From Spirulina major PCC 6313 (GTDB lineage Bacteria; Cyanobacteriota; Cyanobacteriia; Cyanobacteriales; Spirulinaceae): a stretch of 64,000 bases of DNA. Of this stretch, positions 45,296 to 54,392 are shown piece by piece. Both the position numbers and the translations under genes were made by a program. The notes beneath the pieces were generated by a model that did no database searches, had not been told where the DNA came from, and saw only the letters and a program-made list of their open reading frames with translations. The stretch lies in contig NZ_KV878783.1 in assembly GCF_001890765.1 (NCBI RefSeq), positions 4,678,771 to 4,742,770 of the forward strand, written 5' to 3'. Each line of letters opens with the position of its first letter. Positions within the stretch are counted from its first letter, which is position 1.

Positions 45296-47395
45296 ATGTC
45301 TACCAATAAACTACTCCTTAAGTTTGCCCTCCGTTACCCGTTTTTAATTATCGCGACTGTTGTTTTAGGGTTTTCTGGCGCGTTATTTAATGGCATTAGT
45401 ACCGCCTTGATTGTCCCCCTCCTGCTGGGGTTTTTGGGTCAGGATACCGGGCTATTAACGAAGGGGCCCGCTGCCCTCCAAGCCGTGATGCGGTTCTTTG
45501 AACGGTTTCCGGGGGATACGAAGTTTTTTGCCATGATTGGGGCGGTCATTTTAGCGATCGTCCTCAAAAATACCGCCATGTATTTTACGGCGATTGTCTC
45601 TAACTATTTATCGCGATCGCTCGTTAATGGCATGCGTCTTGAAGGGGTCAAACTTCTCCTGCGGTTTGACTTGGACTATTTCTCAAAACAAAAAATTGGC
45701 AACATTATCAACACGGTTAATAATGAGGTGGGACGAACCGCCAACGCGGTGAAATTGGGGATTTCCATGTTCACCACCTTAACCACGGTGTCGGTGTTTA
45801 TCGGCATTTTAATCATGCTGTCCTGGAAGCTTACCCTTGCGGCGGCGGTGTTGCTGGTGCTGATGTTTGCCCTCAATCAATGGTTTATTCGACGGGCTAA
45901 GCAGTATGGCCGCATTCTGTCGTTAAAATCCCAGGAATATTCCAATAAATTACTCGAAATTCTCACGGGAATTCGACTGATTAAAACCGTCAGCAATGAG
46001 CAATTTGAATATCAGAAGTTAGAGCAATGTATTCGGGAACGAGAGCAGGCAGAATTTGCCTCCCAAAGTAATTACGCCGTGATCGCCCCGATTAATGAAA
46101 TTTCAGGCATTTTCACGATCCTCGGTATTGTCGTGATCGGGCGCTATATCTTCATCGATCAACTGCAATCTCTTTCGACGATTCTATTAATTTATTTGGT
46201 GACGCTGTTTCGCCTTCTTCCCTTTGTGGGACGGCTGAATGAGGAGCGGAGTAAGTTTGCCAATGTGTCCCCCAGTGCGGAAATTACAGCCCATTTCCTC
46301 CGTGAAGATGATAAGCCGATCATGCAGTGGGGCGATCGCGCCTATACACCCCTTCAGGAGGGGATTCACTTTGAAGGGGTGAGTTTCCACTATCCCGGCT
46401 ATGCGGAAAATACCCTGAAAACCGTTGATCTTTGGATTCCCCAGGGGAAAACCACCGCCCTGGTGGGGTCATCGGGGGCAGGAAAATCAACGTTGGTGGA
46501 TCTTGTGCCCCGCTTTTATGATCCGGTGCAGGGACGGATTACCCTGGATGGCGTGGATTTGCGGGATTTGGAATTGCGATCGGTGCGTCAGGCGATGGGG
46601 GTGGTGAGTCAGGATACCTTCTTGTTTAATAATTCGATTCGCTACAACATTGCCTATGGGCTGGAGGAGGTGAGTGATGCGGAGATTGAAACGGCGGCCC
46701 GCCGCGCCAATGCCTACGACTTTATCCAAAATCTGCCCCAGGGCTTTGAGACGGAAATTGGCGATCGCGGTGTGATGCTCTCCGGGGGGCAGCGGCAACG
46801 CCTGGCCATTGCCCGCGCTCTGCTGCGTGACCCGGATATTTTGATTTTGGACGAGGCCACCAGTGCCCTCGATACGGTGTCGGAACGACTGGTGCAGGAT
46901 GCGATCGATGAACTCTGCCGCGATCGCACCACCCTTGTCATTGCCCACCGCCTTTCCACCATCCGCCAAGCCCATCAAATCGTCGTCCTCGATCAAGGAG
47001 CCGTGATGGAAGTGGGAACCCACGCCGAACTCCTCCAACGGGATGGCCATTACGCCAAACTCCACGATTTACAATTCGGCAAAAAACAGAAAAAATTTGC
47101 CCTGCCCACCAATGCGGCGTTGATTCGCGCCTCGATTCGGGCCTCGTTGGAACTGCGCACCTGTTTGTCCTACGAAGTCCGTGCCCGTCTCAATGCGATG
47201 CTTGGCTCTCTCCAATTAGTCACTGATGATTTAGTCGATACCCCAGAAGAACGTCAAGAATTGATTCAAGAATCCTACGAATCTGCCCTAGGACTCTTGA
47301 ACACCCTTTCCTTTTTTGAAGATCACGGTGCTCGTTTGGACTGGAATGGGATCAATGTGGCCAAAGCCTCAGAACTCCCCAACTCCTCAGGGTGA
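45296..47395 (+). CDS. MsbA-type ABC exporter (fused TMD-NBD) with a HisKA-like tail
   Basis: 699 aa. Residues 15-320 are six transmembrane helices of a type-1 exporter. Residues ~345-590 are the nucleotide-binding domain with Walker A 'LVGSSGAGKSTLV', signature 'LSGGQRQRLAIARALL' and Walker B 'ILILDEATSALD', then an H-loop in 'VIAHRLSTIRQAHQI'. After the NBD an unusual ~85-residue tail reads 'LRTCLSYEVRARLNAMLGSL' then 'QLVTDDLVDTPEERQELIQE', closely like a histidine-kinase dimerisation domain (SHE-R--LNA-LG) but with Tyr in the place of the phospho-accepting His. The substrate is unknown; lipid or glycolipid export is typical of this class. Confidence 0.85.
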   Translation: MSTNKLLLKFALRYPFLIIATVVLGFSGALFNGISTALIVPLLLGFLGQDTGLLTKGPAALQAVMRFFERFPGDTKFFAMIGAVILAIVLKNTAMYFTAIVSNYLSRSLVNGMRLEGVKLLLRFDLDYFSKQKIGNIINTVNNEVGRTANAVKLGISMFTTLTTVSVFIGILIMLSWKLTLAAAVLLVLMFALNQWFIRRAKQYGRILSLKSQEYSNKLLEILTGIRLIKTVSNEQFEYQKLEQCIREREQAEFASQSNYAVIAPINEISGIFTILGIVVIGRYIFIDQLQSLSTILLIYLVTLFRLLPFVGRLNEERSKFANVSPSAEITAHFLREDDKPIMQWGDRAYTPLQEGIHFEGVSFHYPGYAENTLKTVDLWIPQGKTTALVGSSGAGKSTLVDLVPRFYDPVQGRITLDGVDLRDLELRSVRQAMGVVSQDTFLFNNSIRYNIAYGLEEVSDAEIETAARRANAYDFIQNLPQGFETEIGDRGVMLSGGQRQRLAIARALLRDPDILILDEATSALDTVSERLVQDAIDELCRDRTTLVIAHRLSTIRQAHQIVVLDQGAVMEVGTHAELLQRDGHYAKLHDLQFGKKQKKFALPTNAALIRASIRASLELRTCLSYEVRARLNAMLGSLQLVTDDLVDTPEERQELIQESYESALGLLNTLSFFEDHGARLDWNGINVAKASELPNSSG

Positions 47396-47570
47396 GGGCA
47401 GATTCGGGTAAATTCAAACCAGGTTATAGCTGATCTCAAATTAGGCCCAAAGAGTGGCTTAAGAGGCTGTTTGAAAAGTTAAACTCAGATCCAAATCATG
47501 AGCCTCACTCCATGAAAACAAGGTGCTTAAGCCCATTGCCTCTCTATTCAAAACACTTTTTAAACAACCT

Positions 47571-48512
47571 CTAACCCGTGGGTAAAAATACACCCAGAAT
47601 GAGCAAAAGACCGCTCCAAAAATGCAGTTTGATGGCGATAAATTTACAGTTTTGGACGCGCTCCGGTTGGTCATGATTCGCCCGCACATGGCGCACTAGC
47701 CCCACACCAATCGGCAAACTCAGCAGAGTGAAGAGGGTGGCGAGGGGCAACAGTCCCAGCCCAACGCCGATGGGGAGACTGAGGCCAAACAGGACGACGC
47801 TGAAGGTGAGGAGATCAGCCCCCCGTGCAGTGCCGAGGCGGACAATGGGCGATCGCTTCCCGGCGGCGAGATCGTCGGTTTCTTGGTGAAAGTGGGAACA
47901 GAATAAAATCAGGGTGGTGGTGAGGCCGATCAGGGTGGCGAAGGCCCAAAAGCGGGGCGTGAGTGTGCCGGATTGGGAATAGATGGCGGCGGCGATCGCC
48001 ATCGGGCCGAAGGTTACAAAGCAAATCGGTTCACCGAGTCCCAAATATCCCAGGCGAAAGGGTGGCCCTTGATAGGTATAGCCCAGAAAACACGCCGCGA
48101 TAATTAATCCTAAAATGCGCCAATCTTGCACCCAATAGGTGATCGCCACAATACTCAAAATCCCCACTCCTAAACAGCCCAGACTGAGCCAAAAAATCAG
48201 TGATTTATTTTGGGTGAGGTTGACAATGGAATGGGCTTTATTGCGATCAATGCCGGTATCGGCATCAAAGACATCATTGCTTAAGTTAATCCAGGCTAAA
48301 ATTGCGATCGCCCCCGTCAAAAAACCGCTCAAAATTCCCCCGTTGATCTGCCCAGTTTCACCATAGGCGATCGCGGTTCCCATCAGAATCGGCATCACCG
48401 CAACACTGTACATTGGTAGCTTGATCGCAGCTTTCCACAGTTGTTTTTGGGAGGGAGGGGAGGGTAATGAAGGCGAAATCGGTTGAGGGCTGGTCATAGA
48501 ATTCAGTGTCAA
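47571..48512 (-). CDS. menA: 2-carboxy-1,4-naphthoquinone phytyltransferase (MenA)
   Basis: A 313-aa UbiA-type prenyltransferase. 'NLSNDVFDADTGIDRNKAHS' is the first Asp-rich prenyl-diphosphate motif (NDxxDxxxD). 'SHFHQETDDLAAGKRSPIVR' holds the second (DDxxxGKRS). About eight hydrophobic segments span the membrane. It joins the phytyl tail to the naphthoate ring in phylloquinone synthesis, the PSI A1 cofactor. It is divergent from menF with 284 bp between the starts, so a shared control region is likely. Confidence 0.93.
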   Translation of the reverse strand: MTLNSMTSPQPISPSLPSPPSQKQLWKAAIKLPMYSVAVMPILMGTAIAYGETGQINGGILSGFLTGAIAILAWINLSNDVFDADTGIDRNKAHSIVNLTQNKSLIFWLSLGCLGVGILSIVAITYWVQDWRILGLIIAACFLGYTYQGPPFRLGYLGLGEPICFVTFGPMAIAAAIYSQSGTLTPRFWAFATLIGLTTTLILFCSHFHQETDDLAAGKRSPIVRLGTARGADLLTFSVVLFGLSLPIGVGLGLLPLATLFTLLSLPIGVGLVRHVRANHDQPERVQNCKFIAIKLHFWSGLLLILGVFLPTG

Positions 48513-48796
48513 ATGTCACAAAGCACGGGCAAACAAAGAGGGGAATTGCTGTCAATTCAAAATCAACAAAGACAGCCCACAAAACCCACAAAATAGGCAT
48601 TCAATGAGTGGGGGATTAAAGACGAATGAATCCACAATTTTGGCATTCATGATCCTACGTGAGTAGGGGATTGATGCCGAGTTTTTAAGAGTTCCGCTAC
48701 CATAGGAGCATTGTCATCTAGACGGCTTCCCCTTCTTAGACATACCATTGAGTCCTACTCAAAATTAAAAATTTATAAGAAATTTTACGTTGTTCC
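48513..48796. other. divergent menA/menF promoter region
   Basis: 284 bp between two divergent genes of one pathway. It is AT-richer than its surroundings. No single operator stands out. Confidence 0.5.
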
Positions 48797-50212
48797 ATGC
48801 CCGTTCTTCCCTATCGTTTTTCCCCGGCATACGATGCGCGAGAACTCCAGTCCCTTTTTTCCTCGGTGTCAGTCCGGGCGCGGCAACGGGGTGTAGCTCA
48901 ACTGCTGAGTCTGTCGTACCCTCTAGACCCAGCGGTTGATCCGCTGCTGCTGTTGCAGTGCAATCCGTTTCTGAATCAGCCGTCGGCCTATTGGGAGCAT
49001 CCGAGTCATCAGGTGGCGATCGCGGCCATTGGCCAAGTGGACGGGGCCTGTTTTACGGGGGAGGAGCGTTTTCTCCGGGCGCGGCATTGGCTCACGACCC
49101 AGCACCATCACCTCACCGAAGCGGGCGATCGCGATCGCCCCTTCGCCGGCCTGCACGCCTTTAGTGCCTTCACTTTCACTGCCCACGCCGCCCCCCCCGG
49201 CTACGCCCCCGCCATGCTGATCATCCCTCAACTCCAAGTTGCCCGCCACGGCCAGCACGGCACTTGGAGTTTTAACTATCGCATTGAACCCAGCACCACC
49301 CTCGCCACCTTCCTCGCCCAATGGCAGCGCAGCGAAGCCCTGGTGCAACGCCTCAGCACCATTAGCCTAGCGGCAAAACCCGCATCGCCGGCCCCGCCGA
49401 GTTTTGACCCGGCCCATCAGTTCGCCCCTTTCACCACAGCGGTGCAGGCGGCGTTGCGGGCGATTGAGCGGGGGCAGTTGTCGAAAATTGTCATCGCCCA
49501 TGCGGTGGATCTGCTCAGTCGGCAACGGTTTTCGGTGGTGTCAGCCCTCGATACCCTGCGTCGCCATCATTCCGACTGCTACACCTTTGCGATCGGGAAT
49601 GCCCAGGGCCATGCGTTCATTGGGGCGAGTCCGGAGCGGCTGATTCGGGTGCGCGATCGCTGTCTCCACACCGATGCGCTGGCGGGATCTGCCCCCCGTG
49701 GTGATGATCCCCACACCGATCGGGAATTGGCGCAGCAGTTGCTCACGTCGGATAAGGAACGCCGGGAACATGATGCGGTGGGGGACTATATCGTGGCGCA
49801 ACTGCGAGCATTGGGGCTTGATCCGGTGCGATCGCCCCGTCAACTGCTCCAACTGCGCAATATTCAACACCTCTGGACTCCGATCACCGCCCCGATTCCC
49901 CCAACGCTGCACCCCCTCGACATTGTGGCGCAACTCCATCCTACGCCCGCAGTGGCGGGGGTTCCGATGGCGGTGGCCTGCGATCGCCTCCAAGAGTACG
50001 AAACCTTTGATCGCGGTCTCTACGCTGCGCCCATTGGTTGGCTCGATGCGGCGGGAAATAGTGAATTTATCGTCGGAATTCGGTCGGCGTTAATTTGCGA
50101 TCGCCAAGCCCGTCTCTACGGCGGCGCGGGCATCGTCGCCGGTTCCGACCCCGATCGCGAACTGCGCGAAATCCAACTCAAACTCCAAACCATGCTCAAA
50201 ACCCTGCAATAG
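48797..50212 (+). CDS. menF: isochorismate synthase
   Basis: A 471-aa chorismate-utilising enzyme. The conserved C-terminal core includes 'QLSKIVIAHAVDLLSRQRFS', 'CYTFAIGNAQGHAFIGASPE', 'TDALAGSAPRGDDPHTDREL', 'LLTSDKERREHDAVGDYIVA' and 'QLRNIQHLWTPITAPIPPTL', with the PTPAVAGVP motif following. A Mg-binding region (ELREIQLKL) closes it. It converts chorismate to isochorismate, entering the phylloquinone pathway. The N-terminal ~180 residues are the variable subdomain. The divergent neighbour menA supports the assignment. Confidence 0.93.
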   Translation: MPVLPYRFSPAYDARELQSLFSSVSVRARQRGVAQLLSLSYPLDPAVDPLLLLQCNPFLNQPSAYWEHPSHQVAIAAIGQVDGACFTGEERFLRARHWLTTQHHHLTEAGDRDRPFAGLHAFSAFTFTAHAAPPGYAPAMLIIPQLQVARHGQHGTWSFNYRIEPSTTLATFLAQWQRSEALVQRLSTISLAAKPASPAPPSFDPAHQFAPFTTAVQAALRAIERGQLSKIVIAHAVDLLSRQRFSVVSALDTLRRHHSDCYTFAIGNAQGHAFIGASPERLIRVRDRCLHTDALAGSAPRGDDPHTDRELAQQLLTSDKERREHDAVGDYIVAQLRALGLDPVRSPRQLLQLRNIQHLWTPITAPIPPTLHPLDIVAQLHPTPAVAGVPMAVACDRLQEYETFDRGLYAAPIGWLDAAGNSEFIVGIRSALICDRQARLYGGAGIVAGSDPDRELREIQLKLQTMLKTLQ

Positions 50213-50545
50213 TTAGCCCCTGAGCCAAAATGAGATGCGATCGCCCGTGAGCAGTGGAAGGAGGGTGGTGGAATGACCCTCGGCAACCCTCGATCCCAAC
50301 GGAGAAACCTTGACGTACTCCCCCGCATAAATGACGGGGGATTCTGGGTTCAGACAGCAATTGCAGGCGTAGCCCGTCTTACTATTGCCTAGCCCAATGG
50401 ACAACGCCCTGCCCATAGGGTGCTCACCCCGGAATTTTACTTCGCGCTAGCGAACGCTTTTATTGTATAACCACCGAATCAATTCGGTTATTCGCTTATA
50501 TCCCCCGAATAAAATTCAGGGGGCTTTACGCATCACGCTCGTAAC
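50213..50545. other. intergenic region holding IS605-type element copy B
   Basis: Apart from the 231-bp element at 50310-50540 no gene is seen between menF and the convergent ABC ATPase gene. Confidence 0.7.
50310..50540 (-). mobile_element. 231-bp IS200/IS605-type non-autonomous element, copy B
   Basis: The reverse complement is almost identical to 22375-22604: same left hairpin CCCCCTGAAT-ttt-ATTCGGGGG, same core GTTCGCTAGCGCGAAGTAAA and same right hairpin ending AGTACGTCAA. On its own strand it lies directly 3' of TTAC (complement of 50541-50544). A few single-base differences from copy A are visible. It has no ORF. Confidence 0.88.
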
Positions 50546-52333
50546 TTATAAACCGGCGGGAATGGCGGCGATTAACTGGCGGGTGTAGTCGGTTTTGGGG
50601 TTGGAATAGATGGCTTCGGCGCGGTCGATTTCTTCGATTTTGCCCTTGTTCATTACCATGATGCGATCGCTCATGAACTTGACCACGCTTAAATCGTGGG
50701 AAATGAAAATATAGGTGAGGCCAAAGTCTTTTTGTAAATCCTTGAGCAGGTTCAACACTTGGGCTTGTACCGAAACATCCAGGGCGGATACCGATTCATC
50801 ACAGATGATAAACCGGGGATTGAGGGCCAAGGCCCGCGCAATACAAACCCGCTGCCGTTGACCGCCGGAAAAGGCGTGGGGAAAACGGTTCATCATCGTG
50901 GCATCGAGGCCCACCCGTTCGAGAAGATCCACGGCGCGATCGCGCTGTTCGGCTTTGGGTTGATTCGGATTGTGAACCCGCAACGGTTCCATAATGGCAT
51001 TCCCCACGGTCATTCGAGGATTGAGAGAATTGTAGGGATTTTGGAAGACAATCTGCATTTTGCGGCGCAGTTTTTGCAGTTGGCGGGGGGTGTATTGGGT
51101 GATGTTTTCCCCTTCAAAATAGATCTCGCCAGCCAGTTCTGGCATCAGGCGCAGCAGGGTATAGGCGAGAGTGGATTTACCACAACCGGATTCCCCCACG
51201 AGGCCCAGGGTTTCACCGGGATACACCTCAAATGACACATCATTCACCGCCAGAAAATGCCGCTTTTCGAGGCCCAAACTATTTTTAATCGGAAAACCCA
51301 CCCGCAGATTTTTCACCTGTAAAAGGGGTTTTTCCAGCGTGCGATCAGCCGGGGGGGTGGGGGTGGCTGGGGGTTCCGGCGTGGCAGCTTGACCGTTGCC
51401 TGCGAGGAAGTCGGCAACAGTGGGGAGATAGGTTTGGATCACGTCGAGGCGGGGGCGACAGGCGAGAAGACCCTGAGTGTAGGGGTGTTGGGGGGTTTGG
51501 AAGATGGCCCCGACGCGATCGCGCTCGACAATTTTGCCCTGATACATCACCGCCACTTGATCCGCCACTTCCGCGATCACGCCGAGATCGTGGGTGATGA
51601 AGACGAGGGACATTTGGCGCGATCGGCAAAGATCGGCGAGGAGTTTCAAAATGCTGGCTTGGACGGTGACATCCAGGGCGGTGGTGGGTTCGTCGGCGAT
51701 TAGCAGGGTGGGGTTACAGGCGATCGCCATCGCAATCATCACCCGCTGCTGTTGGCCGCCCGATAATTCGTGGGGGTAGCGATCGAGCATGGCGCGTTTT
51801 TGCTGGTTGACCCATTGGGAACAGGCGCGATCGCCCGCCTCGGTTCCTAACTGTTCGGCGGCTTGGGTCATTAGGTCATCATCAGCCGCGACTAAGCGCA
51901 CTTCTTGCAGGGACGCGATCGCCCGCCGTCGCGCCTCCGCATCACCCACCCCCTGATGCAGCCGAATCGCCTCGGTAATTTGAAACCCAATCGTATAGAC
52001 CGGATTGAGGGAACTCATCGGATCTTGAAAGATCATCGCCACGGCTCCCCCCCGATAGCGGCGGCGTTCCTCTTCGGGCAAACGGAGTAAATTCACCGGC
52101 TCCCCGTCCGCCTCACAAAACCACACGTCCCCCTGAGACACGCGCCCCGGCCGCGGCACCAGCCCCAAAATCGCGAGGGAGGTGACCGATTTCCCCGATC
52201 CCGATTCCCCCACAATCCCCAAGGTCTGACCCCGCGCCAAGGTGAAGCTAATGTCATCCACAGCCGGCCGGATCGTTCCGTCGGTCACAAATTGAACGCA
52301 GAGATGGCGAACGTCAAGCACAGGGTGATTCAT
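50546..52333 (-). CDS. fused oligopeptide-type ABC transporter ATPase (DppD-DppF-like)
   Basis: A 595-aa protein with two complete nucleotide-binding domains. NBD1: Walker A '[20 protein letters not shown]', '[20 protein letters not shown]', signature '[19 protein letters not shown]', Walker B '[12 protein letters not shown]'. NBD2: '[20 protein letters not shown]', signature '[19 protein letters not shown]', Walker B '[12 protein letters not shown]'. Between them is a proline-rich linker ([18 protein letters not shown]). Such fusions power peptide/nickel-type uptake systems. A DppC-type permease is at 59348 but the two genes are separate. The element downstream ends only 5 bp from its stop. 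Confidence 0.92.
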   Translation of the reverse strand: MNHPVLDVRHLCVQFVTDGTIRPAVDDISFTLARGQTLGIVGESGSGKSVTSLAILGLVPRPGRVSQGDVWFCEADGEPVNLLRLPEEERRRYRGGAVAMIFQDPMSSLNPVYTIGFQITEAIRLHQGVGDAEARRRAIASLQEVRLVAADDDLMTQAAEQLGTEAGDRACSQWVNQQKRAMLDRYPHELSGGQQQRVMIAMAIACNPTLLIADEPTTALDVTVQASILKLLADLCRSRQMSLVFITHDLGVIAEVADQVAVMYQGKIVERDRVGAIFQTPQHPYTQGLLACRPRLDVIQTYLPTVADFLAGNGQAATPEPPATPTPPADRTLEKPLLQVKNLRVGFPIKNSLGLEKRHFLAVNDVSFEVYPGETLGLVGESGCGKSTLAYTLLRLMPELAGEIYFEGENITQYTPRQLQKLRRKMQIVFQNPYNSLNPRMTVGNAIMEPLRVHNPNQPKAEQRDRAVDLLERVGLDATMMNRFPHAFSGGQRQRVCIARALALNPRFIICDESVSALDVSVQAQVLNLLKDLQKDFGLTYIFISHDLSVVKFMSDRIMVMNKGKIEEIDRAEAIYSNPKTDYTRQLIAAIPAGL

Positions 52334-52454
52334 GGGCGGGTGGGCGGTGAAATTTGACCGATTTTAACAAATTTCCCGTTCGGGATAGAGCAATGCAATG
52401 GCACATTGGCGTTCTCTGTAAATCGCGCCCCATGCTCACCCTGAACGAACGCGA

Positions 52455-52531
52455 ACAACTCCACCCCAAATAATCTACTACTGCGATCGTCACCGACCAC
52501 CCCATCGCCCAATATTTCAGCGCCTAACCGT
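52455..52531. repeat. ~75-bp diverged direct repeat, copy 1
   Basis: AACTCCACCCC...CACCCCATCGC..AATATTTCAGCG recurs at 55671-55743 with roughly 80% match by eye. Read on the plus strand both copies look like the last ~25 codons of an unknown gene (E-QLHP...TTAI-T-HPIA-YFS). Confidence 0.6.
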
Positions 52532-52542
52532 TGAAGTTGGGC
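52522..52542 (-). other. attC-like pair of integron core sites with the middle missing
   Basis: On the minus strand GCCCAAC (RYYYAAC) and GTTAGGC (GTTRRRY) are only 7 nt apart, 18 bp beyond the PemK-type toxin's stop. It may be a deleted attC ending the toxin-antitoxin cassette. A chance match cannot be excluded. Confidence 0.35.
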
Positions 52543-52559
52543 TGTGTTGCTGAAGTATC

Positions 52560-52889
52560 CTACAAACCTAACCATCCTCGCAAGGATTGCCCAAGTTGAT
52601 CAGCATCGACCTTAGCCAACTGACCAATTACTTTGATCACCAAACTTTCATGCACTGTATACATGCCTCTTTTGGTTGCGGTTGCTACGTTCAATCCGGC
52701 TGCTGCCCACTCAGACAACACAAACTCCCCTACCATTAAGGAACCTGTTTTGCTGGTCAGAGGCGTAATGAGAATATCTTGAGATGGATGTGACGTACTC
52801 ACAACAACAGCAGGTCTTACCTTTGAAGTCGATAGATCTGAGAATGGGTAGCGCACTAGAATAACGTCATGCTTAGAGTAGCTGGGCAT
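52560..52889 (-). CDS. PemK/MazF-type toxin (endoribonuclease)
   Basis: The start is placed at ATG 52889 (MPSYSKHDVILVRYPFSDLS), 109 aa; upstream in-frame ATGs are less likely. Motifs: 'DVILVRYPFSD', 'KVRPAVVVSTSHPSQDILIT' and 'VGEFVLSEWAAAGLNVATAT', typical of PemK-family mRNA interferases. It overlaps its antitoxin by 17 bp, the usual antitoxin-first order. It may be carried as an integron cassette (see attC at 53257). Confidence 0.82.
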   Translation of the reverse strand: MPSYSKHDVILVRYPFSDLSTSKVRPAVVVSTSHPSQDILITPLTSKTGSLMVGEFVLSEWAAAGLNVATATKRGMYTVHESLVIKVIGQLAKVDADQLGQSLRGWLGL

Positions 52890-53070
52890 ACACATCATCC
52901 TCAGCATTATCCCAGACTGCATCAAGTGAGGGTTGGCTTGCGCTCAACCAAAACTCAGCTTCGTCATCGGGTAAAACTGTCACTAACACTCTTACCCCTT
53001 CCGGTAATTCTGCTGACTCCAATAGCTCAATTTTTCCTTGCCGAACCGTAGCCCAAAGCGTTTTTAGCAT
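52873..53070 (-). CDS. antitoxin partner of the PemK-type toxin
   Basis: 65 aa from ATG 53070: 'MLKTLWATVRQGKIELLESA', 'LPEGVRVLVTVLPDDEAEFW', 'DNAEDDVYAQLL'. The N-terminal half reads like a short swapped-hairpin antitoxin and the acidic C-terminus is a toxin-binding tail. A longer open frame upstream to 53262 is unlikely, as its codons are not protein-like. The stop overlaps the toxin start by 17 bp. Confidence 0.75.
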   Translation of the reverse strand: MLKTLWATVRQGKIELLESAELPEGVRVLVTVLPDDEAEFWLSASQPSLDAVWDNAEDDVYAQLL

Positions 53071-53333
53071 ATCTGTTGCATGAAACCCTGTCTTGATTTT
53101 ATGCCCTAATTCCTGTTTATGCGTTCGGCTTTGTCGTCTCGCAGAGAATCGCCTCACTAACACCCTCAAAGCAATGCTACACAGAACCTTAAGGCAGATC
53201 AACCTTTGACACTCACAGATACCTTTGATGTACTGTCTCCACCAGGATATCAAGCAGCCCAACGACCAAGCTCACCGGCGGCAATGGAGCGTAGCGGAAT
53301 TGCCGTCCGGTGCAGCGCATTGTTAGGCATTTT
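53071..53333. other. gap between the antitoxin and the HaeII-like gene, containing attC
   Basis: 53257-53328 is the attC site. The remaining ~190 bp, the leader of the toxin-antitoxin pair, carries no gene. Confidence 0.6.
53257..53328 (-). other. attC: integron attC recombination site
   Basis: On the minus strand it starts GCCTAAC (RYYYAAC) and ends GTTGGGC (GTTRRRY), 72 bp apart. Between them the halves pair as GCTGCACCGG against CCGGTGAGC and CGGCAAT against ATTGCCG. One extra G and one extra A are left unpaired, as with the extrahelical bases that orient attC folding. It begins 5 bp after the stop of the HaeII-like gene, exactly where a cassette's attC should be. No integrase gene is in the window. 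Confidence 0.85.
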
Positions 53334-54392
53334 TCATTCCCATATTTTATCTTTCAGGCTTAAATAGCCTCGATTGTTAATAAATTCCAGTATGCTATCA
53401 TTATTGGACGCTGGAAATTCAACCACAATTTCGTCAGTAATATGTTTGAGTACCTTCTTGCCAATTACTTTGGCAAACTTCCCACGCATAGCTTTTTCAT
53501 ACCATGCAATCAAATCAGTTTCTGTTATTATGCTCTGTATTTTTGACTTCCAGCCTATTTGGTTTAGAATTGACACTATCAAATTCCGTTCCGCCTCTTT
53601 ACAAACAATAACTATGCGATCAGAAGAGACCGAGGACACAATATTTTCAGCTAGTTCTTCAGTCAAAGACAAATGCTTTATTTGAATAGCAAGACCAAAA
53701 TTAGCCCACATATCTAACCCTCTATCAGACGCATTTGTAACTCCAACTCGATTGATGCGTGCCTTCATTTTTAGTATTGGTTCTTTCTCAGACAGAAGCA
53801 TGACTTTCTTAGCAAAATCCTCAAACTCTGCTAAAATATCGACTTTTGATTTATTGATGCTGACCTCAACACAAACGTCAAGAACTTCCACCAACGCTGA
53901 GAATAAAGAATAAACAACAATTTCGTATATCTTATCAATGCTTCTCCTAAGGCCCGGTTCGTGCCAAAATAAACCAAGAAACTCTGCGACATCAAAATTA
54001 CTAATGTTGTGATTTACGCAATAATCGACACCAGTTGACATTTGCGAATATCGCTGAGCGAATTTTCTGTAAATGTAGGCCTCAACAATACCATTTTTTC
54101 TTTTATTTTCCTCACCAAGTAAGAACAAAACATTAGGCGGTGTGGCGTTGTCATTAAAAACATCATCTTGATAACGTGCAGATGATGTACTGGTTCTACC
54201 TAAAAAATCTAAACAAACAATATCGCGCCATTTTCGTGATTGTGTTCTGTATGTTGAAAGGTCTTTTAAATCGATGTCTTTTTTTGTTCTATCTCGATAA
54301 AGTATTTCAGCAATTTGAATTGGCTTGTACAGGTGGACTCTTGCTTTATCAATTACCTTGTCTAAATATTTCTTTGCTTCTTCAATATTCAT
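53334..54392 (-). CDS. HaeII-like type II restriction endonuclease
   Basis: 352 aa from ATG 54392, preceded by GGAGG; the open frame extends to 54467 but would overlap the methylase more deeply. 'MNIEEAKKYLDKVIDKARVH', 'LYKPIQIAEILYRDRTKKDI', 'RVGVTNASDRGLDMWANFGL' and 'IQIKHLSLTEELAENIVSSV' match my recollection of the HaeII family (RGCGCY cutters). A PD-(D/E)xK-like core (GLDMWANF...IQIKHL) is visible. It overlaps the methylase by 11 bp. Its base composition is much more AT-rich than the host genes, and attC follows the stop, so it arrived by transfer. The specificity is inferred. Confidence 0.72.
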   Translation of the reverse strand: MNIEEAKKYLDKVIDKARVHLYKPIQIAEILYRDRTKKDIDLKDLSTYRTQSRKWRDIVCLDFLGRTSTSSARYQDDVFNDNATPPNVLFLLGEENKRKNGIVEAYIYRKFAQRYSQMSTGVDYCVNHNISNFDVAEFLGLFWHEPGLRRSIDKIYEIVVYSLFSALVEVLDVCVEVSINKSKVDILAEFEDFAKKVMLLSEKEPILKMKARINRVGVTNASDRGLDMWANFGLAIQIKHLSLTEELAENIVSSVSSDRIVIVCKEAERNLIVSILNQIGWKSKIQSIITETDLIAWYEKAMRGKFAKVIGKKVLKHITDEIVVEFPASNNDSILEFINNRGYLSLKDKIWE

